Positions 35,901 through 44,460 of a stretch of DNA of 64,000 nucleotides are shown here, piece after piece. Position 1 is the first letter of the stretch. Every line of letters begins with the position of its first letter. The notes beneath the pieces were generated by a model, which saw nothing but the letters and a program-made list of their open reading frames with translations, was not told the DNA's origin and did no database searches. A program made the position numbers and the translations under genes. This DNA is from Bacteroidaceae bacterium (GTDB lineage Bacteria > Bacteroidota > Bacteroidia > Bacteroidales > Bacteroidaceae): NCBI GenBank assembly GCA_017649485.1, contig JAGCGS010000015.1:39952-103951 (forward strand), written 5' to 3'.

Positions 35901-36785
35901 GCTCAACAGACAGAAACTTTCAACAGGATGATTGCCAAAATGTTTGACAAACCCAAGAATGCAGAGGAGTTTGCAGAGTGGGCACAGTGGGTAAACTATA
36001 ACGGCTATCGTGCTATGTTTGAGGGACGTGGTGAGCATCGTCGCGGTTTGTTATTGTGGATGAGCCATCCAGCTTGGCCGTCTATGGTTTGGCAAACCTA
36101 CGATTATTATCTAAACCCAACGGGTGCATACTTTGGTAGCAAGAAGGCTTGTGAGCCTATCCATATTCAGTGGAATCCTGTACGCGATGATATTGAGGTT
36201 GTGAACTATTATGCAGGTGATTTTGCTGGCGTGACAGGTATGGCTCAGTTAATAAGTCAGAACGGTCAGGTGGTATGGGAGAAGCAAGCTTCGTTCGATG
36301 TGAAGAATGACGAGACGGTAGCTCTGTTTCTTCTGGAAGAACCTGCAGCTTTGAGCAGTACATATTTCATTAAGTTGTCGCTGAAGCAAGGTGATAAGCT
36401 GTTGTCTGAAAACTTCTATGTAAGAGGGAAAGAGGATGGTAACTACCAGTCGTTGCTTGACTTGCCTTATATCCAGCTTATCCATGATATCAAGGTGGTT
36501 CGTGAAGGTGATGAATGGGTGCTGGATGGTGTGATTAAGAACGATAGCGACACTCCTGCCCTGATGATTCGTTTAGCGGTGAAGGGTGATAAGACGGCTT
36601 GTATGATGGCTCCTGTACTCTACAATGAGAATTACTTTAGCTTGATGCCTTACGAGAGCAAACAGATTCATATAACTTTGGCAAATGCAGATACGCAAGG
36701 TGAGAAGCCGAAACTTAGTATAACAGGTTTCAATGTGACTGATGACAAAGTTAAGCTTGGTAAGAGCAGAAGAAGTTTAAGGTAA
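32976..36785 (+). CDS. Glycoside hydrolase family 2 lipoprotein with N-terminal discoidin-like region (exo-beta-glucosaminidase/mannosidase-like)
   Basis: 1269 residues. The signal peptide ends in MMAGC, predicting a lipoprotein. Residues about 60-385 look like two discoidin (F5/8C)-type carbohydrate-binding modules (SADGSRWEEL, SRYVRLNLAEA...LSELEVMG). From about 415 the GH2 sugar-binding fold begins (FWYRHTFKV, FLNGRQIGNIDGAF), then the immunoglobulin-like domain and the TIM barrel with the proposed acid/base Glu869 (GRNEGYP) and nucleophile Glu928 (FHSERG). The closest resemblance is to exo-beta-D-glucosaminidases and beta-mannosidases; the exact substrate is uncertain. No SusC/SusD pair is adjacent. 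Confidence 0.9.
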   Translation: MMHISFGKPWAMLVSITLMMAGCGGGQQPSQEGMNRKPGNYPGNPEEWFAPKLVTDNTYRNVAKLRTSYASSSIDYNLTAQLVTDGILTDKMPPTTRLFTQEGEVPRNKKEVIFDSNDVTTYVVNGDDIFLQYDMADMQLDIDQIALRGRVVLDTRKARGYEVRMLASADGSRWEELDEQKGSNYLGVEGGARAGYPPRKVATGESPVRFLYPHGAVKNPPVVASGDNSGANPLMTRTINYVVKLPAAKAYSHFKVELKMPSAQSWTIMSWEFLKGNEQVSALPSFRFNSAWMSASAGNEWLVVDLGERAQYDKINLHWVNKAVKGVVEASDNAKTWKQVAELPGGENLNDEIALDKTVKSRYVRLNLAEAAGGKPYVLSELEVMGKGGLTAQSQVAEASWTNLNSDNGQILNGKLSLDGSDWKLQRASEVNASGEAIAKTGFDDGAWIAATVPGTVLSSYVNVGAVPDPNVADNQLQISESFFYSDFWYRHTFKVDALGDRMFLEFDGINWKAEIFLNGRQIGNIDGAFMRGKFDVTDVVKQGENVLAVKIIKNAHPGVVKEQTAWSPDYNGGVLGADNPTFHASIGWDWIPTIRGRNIGIWNDVYLTYAGVVTIEDPFVQTDLPLPDTDCADILAEATLKNNSDKVVKGMLNFKMNNGDSGVAEQMEVELAPGESKLVKLPSARLDNPKLWWPVGYGEQNLYDSKFTFTIDNRESDAKTFKTGVRELTFVDEPYVQAGGVLRGKEQFKNPVRLTVFINGKRAVGFGGNWGMAESNLNYRGRDYDAAVKYHADMHFTIIRDWVGMIGDEEFYEACDKYGVLIWQDFWLANPADGPDPYYEDMFVTNARDYVKRIRNHAALGIYVGRNEGYPPVTLDGQLRNLVAELHPGMRYISHSADGVVSGEGPYEALEPIEYFRNYGHDRFHSERGMPNVMTYESMKLAFGEDNLEPVSSLATPNHIYGLHDYALGGNGPSAQQTETFNRMIAKMFDKPKNAEEFAEWAQWVNYNGYRAMFEGRGEHRRGLLLWMSHPAWPSMVWQTYDYYLNPTGAYFGSKKACEPIHIQWNPVRDDIEVVNYYAGDFAGVTGMAQLISQNGQVVWEKQASFDVKNDETVALFLLEEPAALSSTYFIKLSLKQGDKLLSENFYVRGKEDGNYQSLLDLPYIQLIHDIKVVREGDEWVLDGVIKNDSDTPALMIRLAVKGDKTACMMAPVLYNENYFSLMPYESKQIHITLANADTQGEKPKLSITGFNVTDDKVKLGKSRRSLR

Positions 36786-36789
36786 GAAG

Positions 36790-36816
36790 AGGGGGAGCTA
36801 TTAGCTTCCCCTTTTT
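36790..36816. terminator. Bidirectional terminator after the GH2 gene
   Basis: AGGGGGAGCT pairs with AGCTTCCCCT (one G-T wobble), followed by TTTT. It lies between the GH2 stop and the convergent CPBP protease stop. Confidence 0.85.
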
Positions 36817-37552
36817 ATGCTAAATTCTTAATAGAATACGTAAGTAGAAGTATGGCTATTGCCAAACATACAATATATGGAGCTAACCCTAAGAGATCAT
36901 AGAAATTCTCAGCATTGGGATAAGTTTGGGTAAAAAAGACAGAGCTACTATTGTTGAGAATATGAACAATGATGCCAGGTATCATACTATGTGTTTTATA
37001 AAACAGCCATCCCAACAACAAACCCAATAATGTGGCAACTAATATTTGTGCAGGGTTGAGGTGAAAAACGCCAAAAATGATAGCCGAAGTGATAATAGCC
37101 TTTTTGGGAGGATAAGCTTTCAGCAACTCTGTAGTTATGACTCCTCGAAACAACATTTCCTCTAAAATGGGGCCTATGATGGCTACTGCTATAATACCTA
37201 ACAAGTTACCCTCAATGTTGTTGAAGGTTCCCTCCAACCAATTGGGTAGAAAACTGGCAACAGATGATATAGCATCAGTTATAAAAATGGCAGTAGTGCC
37301 AGCTACTACTGTCCACCATAGACAATGAACATTCGTTGGATTCCACAATCGTTTATGAGAGAGATAACCTCTCTGCAATAATATTCCTGCCATTACAAAG
37401 TCAGCAGCTAACAAGGTGACAATTATCGGCCATTCATTTGTTATTAAAGCATTTGCATTGTTCGAATACACATTAAAAGCTGTGGTTATAACAAATGCTA
37501 CAATGGCTTGCACCATTAGATATAAAAGAACAAGGATAATTGATTTTTTCAT
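36815..37552 (-). CDS. CPBP-family intramembrane metalloprotease
   Basis: 245 residues with about seven membrane helices. The three CPBP motifs are present: EEMLFRG (Glu-Glu-x3-Arg), FGVFHLN (His) and a later hydrophobic HILNN. Eukaryotic relatives cleave prenylated CAAX proteins; bacterial roles vary. Last gene of the calcium ATPase-ribF run, overlapping ribF by 4 bp. Confidence 0.9.
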   Translation of the reverse strand: MKKSIILVLLYLMVQAIVAFVITTAFNVYSNNANALITNEWPIIVTLLAADFVMAGILLQRGYLSHKRLWNPTNVHCLWWTVVAGTTAIFITDAISSVASFLPNWLEGTFNNIEGNLLGIIAVAIIGPILEEMLFRGVITTELLKAYPPKKAIITSAIIFGVFHLNPAQILVATLLGLLLGWLFYKTHSMIPGIIVHILNNSSSVFFTQTYPNAENFYDLLGLAPYIVCLAIAILLLTYSIKNLA

Positions 37553-38424
37553 GTCTCCAATATTTTTTTTATGTCAACTGCATCTTGCCTTAACTGAAGC
37601 ATGAGTTGTTCTTTAGAAGCAAACCTCACCTCACCACGGGTGCGCTTTACCAATGATAGACACAACACCTTATTATATATATATTCGGAGAAATTGAAAA
37701 TGTGTACCTCAATACTACGTTCATCTCCATTTGCTAATGTAGGTCTGTTCCCAATATTTAACATACCTTGATGTAGCTTGTCATCCAATTTCACCCAAAC
37801 AGCATATACCCCATTGGCAGGAATCAACTTCTCTGACGCCACTTGCAAATTGGCGGTAGGGAAGCCTATGGTATGACCCACGTGGAAACCATTCACCACC
37901 TTACCTTCAATCATGTAATGATAACCTAAGATCTGATTGGCAGCTTCCAAATCGCCACTGAGTAATAAATTCCTTATCTTAGAAGAACTGACTGCTGGGA
38001 ACTCTGTGGCTTGTATCACTTCGATGCCCAATATCTGGCCATAGCGCACATAGTCATCGAAACCTTCAGAACGATTGTGACCGAATCGATGGTCATAGCC
38101 AATTACCAAAGCTTGCACTTGATATTCATTATGCAGCAATTGCATAAATTCATAAGCTGTTAATGAAGCTAATTCTGGAGTAAACTCCATCACCTCGCAA
38201 TAATTTATACCAGTTTGTTGAAGCAAACGAATTTTCTCAGAAGTGGTGTTTAACAAAAAAAAGCAGTTTGTTTCATGGCTCACCACATGTCGTGGTTGCT
38301 GAGCAAAGGTAACTACCATAGAAGCTAAATTACTATTATGCGCCACCTCCAACACCTGCTTCAAAAGATGCAGATGTCCACGATGTACGCCATCGAAAAA
38401 GCCAATTGTTGCTACTCTACCCAT
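37549..38424 (-). CDS. ribF: Bifunctional riboflavin kinase / FAD synthetase
   Basis: 291 residues. The N-terminal FAD synthetase nucleotidyltransferase motif GFFDGVHRGH is at residues 8-17; YDHRFGHNRSEG and the flavokinase motif GFPTANLQV follow. It makes FMN and FAD from riboflavin. It is somewhat short for the family (about 310) but has both domains. The start overlaps the 3' end of the calcium ATPase gene by 8 bp and the end overlaps the CPBP protease gene by 4 bp, so expression of the three is coupled. Confidence 0.95.
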   Translation of the reverse strand: MGRVATIGFFDGVHRGHLHLLKQVLEVAHNSNLASMVVTFAQQPRHVVSHETNCFFLLNTTSEKIRLLQQTGINYCEVMEFTPELASLTAYEFMQLLHNEYQVQALVIGYDHRFGHNRSEGFDDYVRYGQILGIEVIQATEFPAVSSSKIRNLLLSGDLEAANQILGYHYMIEGKVVNGFHVGHTIGFPTANLQVASEKLIPANGVYAVWVKLDDKLHQGMLNIGNRPTLANGDERSIEVHIFNFSEYIYNKVLCLSLVKRTRGEVRFASKEQLMLQLRQDAVDIKKILET

Positions 38425-41053
38425 GCTTTACCCTCCTGAAAAAGCGTTCAATTTCTCCAATCCAAAGTACACACGAAGTAAAACCAACAATAGCAATCCA
38501 CTCTATCATGCTAAGAGGCTCAGTACGGAAAATAGAGCCACCCACCTCCACAATTAGGATCTGTCCTATCAATATCAGGATGGCCACGCCCATCAACCCA
38601 AAAGAATGACTGAGGTTATTGAAAGCCGATTCATAAGATCCAAATGCTTTGGCGTTGAACAGGTTCCAGAATTGCAACATCACAAACACCGTGAAGAATA
38701 TGGTCAGACGATGCAATGTCATACCACCTTCCGCTTGATTGAAATAATAGAGAAGTCCCATGAGTACAAATAAGAATATCATACCATAGCCAAAGATGAA
38801 AGTCTTCATCGGGCTACTTATGATAAAATCGGTAGGTTTACGTGGCATCTCGTGCATCACACTCTCACTGGGTGGAATTGATGCTAATGCCAATGCGGCA
38901 AAGGTGTCCATGATAAGGTTTACCCAAAGCATTTGTGTCACAGTTAAAGGCAACTCGGTTCCCACAAAAGCACCGAGTAAGACGATGAGTAAAGCCACCA
39001 GGTTGATAGTGAGTTGGAACGATATAAAACGTTGGATGTTGCGATAGAGCGAACGTCCCCACATGACAGCTGTACCGATACTCTTGAAGGAGTCGTCCAA
39101 TAGGGTAATGTCTGAAGCTTCCTTAGCAACAGAGGTGCCTGATCCCATAGAAAGTCCCACCTGGGCATGATGCAAGGCAGGAGCATCGTTGGTGCCATCA
39201 CCTGTAACGGCTACTACGGCACCTTTCTGTTGAAGAAGCTGAACCAAACGTTGCTTATCGGTTGGTCTTGCTCTTGACATGATCTTCAAGTCGAGTACTC
39301 TGTCTAATGCCTCCTTGTCACTGAGGGAGGCAAAATCTGTGCCTGTTATGCAATTAATTTCATTGTCGTCTTTTGTCCACAAGCCTATTTGACGTCCTAT
39401 TTCTTTAGCTGTTGCAGGTGTGTCACCAGTTACAATCTTCACCTGAATACCAGCTAACTGGCATTGTTTTACTGCATTAGGAACATCAGGTCGAACTGGA
39501 TCGCTTATGGCAACGTAACCCAGGAAGATTGTGTCATTTGCCATTTTATAGGCGAATCCAAGTGTCCTCATACCTTGACTTTGAAAAGCAAGCAGATCTT
39601 GCTCAATCGTTTGCTTGTAATTCCCAATAGGCTCTAAACCTTTTGTTGTTGCTACTTGAGAACACATCTTCGCCACAATCTCAGGTGCACCTTTTATATA
39701 TAATACATCCTTGCCCAACAAAGCAGAATGAACCAAGGTAGTCATGTATTTGCGTTCGGTAGAGAAAGCCAATTGGTCTAACAACTTAGCATCTTGCCTC
39801 AGTCTCAAATAGTCTATTCCTTGTGCATGAAGCCACAAGAGTAGGGCCGCTTCTGTGGGATTGCCTATACCTGTGGGCTTACTCCCATCATCAGGTATTT
39901 CTAAAAATGAAGTGGAATTGACAGAGATGCCTTCCTTCACCAATGCACTGATTTCATCGTCTTTCAGTTTGCGTTCACCTCGAAGTCCGAAGAAACAGGC
40001 TTCCTGCACCTGCATCTGGTTTTGCGTCAATGTGCCCGTCTTGTCTGTACAAATCACATTGATTGCACCCATTGTCTCACAAGCATGCATCTTTCGAACT
40101 AAGTTGTTGGTAGAGAGCATACGCCTCATATTCAATGCCAAGCTCAAAGTCACACTCATGGGTAATCCTTCAGGCACAGCTACGACAATCAGCGTTACCG
40201 CCATCATAAATATCTGTAAAGTGTCCTTAATAGGGTCTAACCAATCTTCAAAAGTGTGTAGATTAACAAAGTCATAAGCCAAAATCACATCCTTGATGAA
40301 AAACACCAAGAATGCTAAGCCTGCTACCGTGAAGCCTACATAACCTATCAAATTTGCTAATTTCTCCAATTGCTGATTCAAAGGAGTTTCCTCGTGGGTT
40401 TCCTCCGTACTTTGTCGTGCAACCTTACCAATTTCTGTGGCGTCACCAATAAACAACACTTCCATCACTCCATGCCCATCAAGAACAGTGGTGCCTCGCA
40501 TAACCATATTATCTGCATAAGTGGCATCTTTGTGGAAATGAGCTTCGTTTGTGGTCTTAGAAGCAGACGGTTCTCCTGTTAAGGATGATTCGTTCACTAA
40601 TAGTGAAGTAGCTTCCAACAACTTGCCATCTGCTGGTACTTCCTCTCCCGTTTCTAACAATACAACATCACCGACTACAACTTCCTTTCGTGGTATCTCG
40701 CTTACATGACCATTGCGTATAACTCTTACGGCATTGTCATCATTAACGGTATTGAGCAAATCGAACTTTCGGTTGGCATCGTATTCAAAGGCAAACCCTA
40801 CACCCGTAGCCAAGAGAATGGCTGCTATGATACCGATGGTTTCGGCATATTCGTTTTCAAACACGGAAATGACGAGTGACAAGCATGCTGCTACCAATAA
40901 TATACGAATCACAGGGTCCTCAAACTTCTCAAGATAGAGTTTCCAAATAGGTTTGCGCTTGGGCGGCGTGAGCACATTCCATCCGTGCTTCTCCCTGCTG
41001 AATTGTACTTCAATGTCTGTAAGACCCTTTAAAATATGGCTATTATCTGTCAT
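38417..41053 (-). CDS. Calcium-translocating P-type ATPase (PMCA type)
   Basis: 878 residues, ten predicted membrane helices. The phosphorylated Asp337 lies in CTDKTGTLTQN; the actuator loop has SSLTGEP (157-162), helix 4 has VPEGLP (293-298), and MVTGDGTNDAPAL-like VAVTGDGTNDAPAL and LLVNESSL complete the set. It pumps Ca2+ out of the cytoplasm using ATP. First gene of a three-gene operon with ribF and a CPBP protease, with a -7 box 26 bases upstream. Confidence 0.94.
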   Translation of the reverse strand: MTDNSHILKGLTDIEVQFSREKHGWNVLTPPKRKPIWKLYLEKFEDPVIRILLVAACLSLVISVFENEYAETIGIIAAILLATGVGFAFEYDANRKFDLLNTVNDDNAVRVIRNGHVSEIPRKEVVVGDVVLLETGEEVPADGKLLEATSLLVNESSLTGEPSASKTTNEAHFHKDATYADNMVMRGTTVLDGHGVMEVLFIGDATEIGKVARQSTEETHEETPLNQQLEKLANLIGYVGFTVAGLAFLVFFIKDVILAYDFVNLHTFEDWLDPIKDTLQIFMMAVTLIVVAVPEGLPMSVTLSLALNMRRMLSTNNLVRKMHACETMGAINVICTDKTGTLTQNQMQVQEACFFGLRGERKLKDDEISALVKEGISVNSTSFLEIPDDGSKPTGIGNPTEAALLLWLHAQGIDYLRLRQDAKLLDQLAFSTERKYMTTLVHSALLGKDVLYIKGAPEIVAKMCSQVATTKGLEPIGNYKQTIEQDLLAFQSQGMRTLGFAYKMANDTIFLGYVAISDPVRPDVPNAVKQCQLAGIQVKIVTGDTPATAKEIGRQIGLWTKDDNEINCITGTDFASLSDKEALDRVLDLKIMSRARPTDKQRLVQLLQQKGAVVAVTGDGTNDAPALHHAQVGLSMGSGTSVAKEASDITLLDDSFKSIGTAVMWGRSLYRNIQRFISFQLTINLVALLIVLLGAFVGTELPLTVTQMLWVNLIMDTFAALALASIPPSESVMHEMPRKPTDFIISSPMKTFIFGYGMIFLFVLMGLLYYFNQAEGGMTLHRLTIFFTVFVMLQFWNLFNAKAFGSYESAFNNLSHSFGLMGVAILILIGQILIVEVGGSIFRTEPLSMIEWIAIVGFTSCVLWIGEIERFFRRVKHG

Positions 41054-41078
41054 AAAACATCATATTCGAATAATGATG

Positions 41079-41086
41079 CAAAATTA
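41079..41086 (-). promoter_or_regulatory. -7 promoter box of the calcium ATPase operon
   Basis: TAATTTTG on the minus strand, 25 bases before the ATG at 41053. Confidence 0.62.
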
Positions 41087-41152
41087 CGCATTTAATTTGC
41101 ATTCCCACAAAGAATAAGTAGAAAACATCTTGTTTTTGTGCTTTGTTTATAT

Positions 41153-41160
41153 TACTTTTG
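41153..41160 (+). promoter_or_regulatory. -7 promoter box of the rubredoxin-porin operon
   Basis: TACTTTTG, 48 bases before the rubredoxin ATG at 41209. Confidence 0.62.
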
Positions 41161-41208
41161 CAAATAGAGATGATAATTGAATGACTAACATTTAAACTTT
41201 GAACGATT

Positions 41209-41367
41209 ATGGATAAATACATTTGCTCAGTTTGTGGTTACGAGTATGACCCAGCTAAGGGTGATCCAGACAATGGCATCGCTCCAGGTACCGCATTCGA
41301 AGACCTGCCAGAAGATTGGGTATGCCCTCTCTGTGGCGTAGGCAAGGAAGACTTTGAGAAGGCTTAA
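41209..41367 (+). CDS. Rubredoxin
   Basis: 52 residues from ATG 41209 to TAA 41365. The two iron-binding CxxC pairs are Cys6-Cys9 ([12 protein letters not shown]) and Cys39-Cys42 ([14 protein letters not shown]), and the spacing is exactly that of classical rubredoxins. It carries single electrons in the cytoplasm, usually to rubrerythrin or oxygen/superoxide-reducing enzymes, or from ferredoxin reductases. No redox partner is encoded nearby; instead two outer-membrane barrel genes follow 17 bp downstream, apparently in the same transcript. Confidence 0.97.
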   Translation: MDKYICSVCGYEYDPAKGDPDNGIAPGTAFEDLPEDWVCPLCGVGKEDFEKA

Positions 41368-41384
41368 GTAGCTTTGATGGAGTC

Positions 41385-42599
41385 ATGAAGCATCACTGGT
41401 TGCTGACGACAGCATATCTTTTTCTTACCGCCACACTCTCAGCTCAAGATGCTGGCAGTAAGTTTAGATTTTATGGGCAAGTAAGAAATGATTTCTATTA
41501 TCAGAACCGCCAAGCACAGGAATCATCGGAAGGCTTTGTGATGCTTTTTCCAAAAGACAAACAAATTGACGAAACTGGTAGGGATATCAACCGAGCTAGT
41601 TCCGCCAATTTGTTTAATTTCCATACTATGTTGGGGTTGGAAGTAACTGGCCCTAAATGGGGTAAAGTGCAAACATCCGGACAGTTTGACCTCGATTTTC
41701 GAGGTTCGTTAAACGGCTCTGGGGGGATACTTCGTTTGCGCAATGTGGTGATGAGGTTCCGTTGGGATAATTGGTGGTTGTCGGTAGGCCAGTTAGGTCA
41801 TGACATGGGTCATTCACTTTATAATGAGACGATCAGTTTGAATGTGGGTGCCCCTTATCAACCTACTGGTCGTGTGCCTCAGATCAAACTCCAGTATAAT
41901 GATCCTGCCAGATTTTTGATTTCTTTTTCCATGCTTTGGCAGGCTCAAGGAGGCTCTATAGGACCAAATGGCAGAAGTCGTGAATACTTGCGAAATAGTG
42001 GTATTCCTGAGTTTACTCATAAGGCAGAAATACACAACACCAAAGGGTCGCTCTTGGGTTATGTCATTCATTTTGCCTCTATCAAGCCTCGTTTACAATC
42101 AGATGAAGGCTATAAGGTAAATGAACGTGTCAGTGCTTTCAACTTCCAGCTTTACGGACGTTATCGAAAGAACTTGTTCACAATGGCTGGCAAGACCATT
42201 CTAAACCAGAACTTTACCCAGTCAAACACATTGGGAGGTTATGGCGTTACCAGCAAAGACCTTGTAACAGGAGAACAGAAATATGCACCCATACGCATTT
42301 GGCAAAGCTGGGTAAATGTATTATATGGCAGTAAGTGGCGAGGTGGTTTTTTTGGAGGCTATATCAAGAACTTTGGGGCTTCTAAACCAGTGACAGGACT
42401 CATTGGTACAGGTACTAATATTGACAAAATGTTTACTGTTTCCGCCATGCTCAGTTATAATATTCCCAACTGGAGATTCGGCTTTGAATATAGTCTCACA
42501 GAGGCTTTTTATGGCTTGAACGATTCCTATGGTAAGGTAAAAAATACCCATGCCATTGTAAACCACCGACCTTACGCTATGATTATGTACTCATTTTAA
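41385..42599 (+). CDS. Outer-membrane beta-barrel porin-like protein, copy 1 (DcaP-like)
   Basis: 404 residues. A signal peptide ends ATLSAQ. The mature protein is a series of amphipathic strands ending in the Phe (MIMYSF) that outer-membrane insertion machinery recognises. Segments such as FYGQVRNDFYYQNR, LNVGAPYQPTGRVPQI, REYLRNSGIPEF and GGYGVTS are shared with the next gene. It resembles DcaP-type trimeric porins, but the transported substrate is unknown. It begins 17 bp after rubredoxin and ends 11 bp before its paralogue. Confidence 0.82.
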   Translation: MKHHWLLTTAYLFLTATLSAQDAGSKFRFYGQVRNDFYYQNRQAQESSEGFVMLFPKDKQIDETGRDINRASSANLFNFHTMLGLEVTGPKWGKVQTSGQFDLDFRGSLNGSGGILRLRNVVMRFRWDNWWLSVGQLGHDMGHSLYNETISLNVGAPYQPTGRVPQIKLQYNDPARFLISFSMLWQAQGGSIGPNGRSREYLRNSGIPEFTHKAEIHNTKGSLLGYVIHFASIKPRLQSDEGYKVNERVSAFNFQLYGRYRKNLFTMAGKTILNQNFTQSNTLGGYGVTSKDLVTGEQKYAPIRIWQSWVNVLYGSKWRGGFFGGYIKNFGASKPVTGLIGTGTNIDKMFTVSAMLSYNIPNWRFGFEYSLTEAFYGLNDSYGKVKNTHAIVNHRPYAMIMYSF

Positions 42600-42610
42600 A
42601 TGATAAAAAC

Positions 42611-43822
42611 ATGAATAAGAAGTTTTTAACAATCACTTTAATCGTGATGACAGTTTCGCTCACATCTTGGGCTCAGAAGAATGATTTCAGCTATAAGTTC
42701 TACGGACAGGTACGAAACGACATCTTTTTCAATAGTCGTCAGAACAATGAAAGTGTGGATGGAGCTTTGTTGTCATACCCAAAAGGCAAGGATTTGGATC
42801 CTGTAGGCAAGGATCTTAATGGGGTGAGCAATCTGAACTTGTATAACATGCATACCCGTTTGGGTGTAGATGTGAATGGTCCTGATTTGGCAGGGTGGAA
42901 GACTTCTGCCAAAGTGGAGTTTGACTTTAGAGGCAATAGTACCACATTAGGTATTGTACGTATGCGTCATGCTTACTTACAAGTTTCTAAGAATGGTTCA
43001 TCTATTATTGCAGGACAGACTTGGCATCCACTTAACAATACTGTAACATCTGAACTGATGAACCTCAATGTGGGAGCACCTTATCAGCCACTAAGCCGTG
43101 CGCCACAGATTCATTATCAATACCAAGATAATTTATTAAAGTTTAGAGCTGCAGCTATTTGGCAATCGATGGTGGCGGCTATGGGTCCTGGTAATGTGCG
43201 TAGCCGTGAATATTTGCGCAACAGCAAAATCCCTGAGTTGTTTGCCAGCCTTGATATCCACGATGAGAACTCTACCTTAGGTGTAGCTATACACTTTATG
43301 TCTATTATGCCACGCACCAAGACGGATGAAGGCTATAAGACTAGTGAGAGGGTGAATGGTTTGACCTTAGAAGCTCATGGACGTTATAAAAAGGATTTGC
43401 TTACCATCTCTGGAAAGACGTTTCTGAGTCAAAATATGAACCATTTCAACACTTTGGGTGGTTATGGTGTAACTAGTACTAATGCCAAGACAGGAGTGAA
43501 AGAATATGCTCCTCTTCGTATCTCACATAGCTGGTTGAACATTATGTATGGTCAGAAGTGGCGTGGTGGCATCTTTGCTGGCTATTTGAAGAACTTAGGA
43601 GCGAGCAAAAATGTAACTGAGTTAGTTGGTGTTGGCACAAATGTGGATCAGATGGCTACTATTAGTGGAGAAATGACTCTGAATATACCTAATTGGAAGT
43701 TCGGTTTAGAATATAATTTCACTACCGCTTGGTATGGTACGCCAAATGCTAAAGGAAGAGTGAAGAATACTTACGATGTAAGTAACCACCGTCTGCTCTT
43801 TGCCGCTTTATTTATGTTCTAA
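42611..43822 (+). CDS. Outer-membrane beta-barrel porin-like protein, copy 2 (DcaP-like)
   Basis: 403 residues, a tandem paralogue of the preceding gene and collinear with it over its full length: YGQVRNDIFFNSRQN, LNVGAPYQPLSRAPQI, REYLRNSKIPEL, DEGYKTSERVNG, GGYGVTS and a terminal Phe (FAALFMF). The signal peptide ends TSWAQK. The two copies differ throughout, so the duplication is old. The stop overlaps the convergent Fur-family gene by 4 bp. Confidence 0.82.
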   Translation: MNKKFLTITLIVMTVSLTSWAQKNDFSYKFYGQVRNDIFFNSRQNNESVDGALLSYPKGKDLDPVGKDLNGVSNLNLYNMHTRLGVDVNGPDLAGWKTSAKVEFDFRGNSTTLGIVRMRHAYLQVSKNGSSIIAGQTWHPLNNTVTSELMNLNVGAPYQPLSRAPQIHYQYQDNLLKFRAAAIWQSMVAAMGPGNVRSREYLRNSKIPELFASLDIHDENSTLGVAIHFMSIMPRTKTDEGYKTSERVNGLTLEAHGRYKKDLLTISGKTFLSQNMNHFNTLGGYGVTSTNAKTGVKEYAPLRISHSWLNIMYGQKWRGGIFAGYLKNLGASKNVTELVGVGTNVDQMATISGEMTLNIPNWKFGLEYNFTTAWYGTPNAKGRVKNTYDVSNHRLLFAALFMF

Positions 43823-44235
43823 CCACCACACTTAGGACAAATGCCTTTGATCAAATAATTAATCGTGTTCATTTGGTAGCCCTCAGGTAGGGCTACTTTT
43901 GGCACGGGAATGTTATTTAGGCAGAAAATTTGTCCACACTTTTCACAGTAAAAATGGGCATGAATGTCATCGTCATGCCCTTCTTCATGACTATGACACA
44001 ACTCATAGCGCACAGCTTCCGCCCCATCCTGTAAAACATGTACCAAGTGATGCTCCCTAAAAAGTGTCAAAGCCCTGAATACATTCGACTTGTCGATGGT
44101 ATCCACCAAATCCTCTAATTCCGTCATAGTCAAAGGGTATTCAGCTTCAGCCAATGTCTTTATCAATACAATTCGATTAGCTGTAGGTCTAATGTCATGT
44201 TCCAGCAATATCTCAATACTCTTAGCTTCGTCCAT
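43819..44235 (-). CDS. Fur-family metal-responsive transcriptional regulator
   Basis: 138 residues. The N-terminal winged helix (RPTANRIVLIKTLAEAEYPLT) precedes the dimerisation domain with metal ligands in ELCHSHEEG, HAHFYCEKCGQ and the C-terminal CPKC zinc pair. Subfamily (Fur, Zur or PerR) cannot be decided. It converges on the rubredoxin-porin operon, with stops overlapping by 4 bp, so it may or may not control it. A -7 box lies 24 bases upstream. Confidence 0.92.
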   Translation of the reverse strand: MDEAKSIEILLEHDIRPTANRIVLIKTLAEAEYPLTMTELEDLVDTIDKSNVFRALTLFREHHLVHVLQDGAEAVRYELCHSHEEGHDDDIHAHFYCEKCGQIFCLNNIPVPKVALPEGYQMNTINYLIKGICPKCGG

Positions 44236-44258
44236 TTTTCATCAGTTATGTTTTTTTG

Positions 44259-44266
44259 CAAAGTTA
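44259..44266 (-). promoter_or_regulatory. -7 promoter box of the Fur-family gene
   Basis: TAACTTTG on the minus strand, 24 bases before the ATG. Confidence 0.6.
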
Positions 44267-44460
44267 GTGAAAGTCGAGTGCAAATCAAAATAGGCTTGTT
44301 ATTTTTTATGTTAAGATTCGTATCTAAATAATGTTTTTATAACTTAACGGAGTATTGATTTTTATTCAAAACAAAAAAGTTTCTTTTATTTTGCTACTTT
44401 TTCAAATATTTGTCATATCTTTACAAGTTGAAAACAAAAGAAAACGACAAGAATTGAGAT

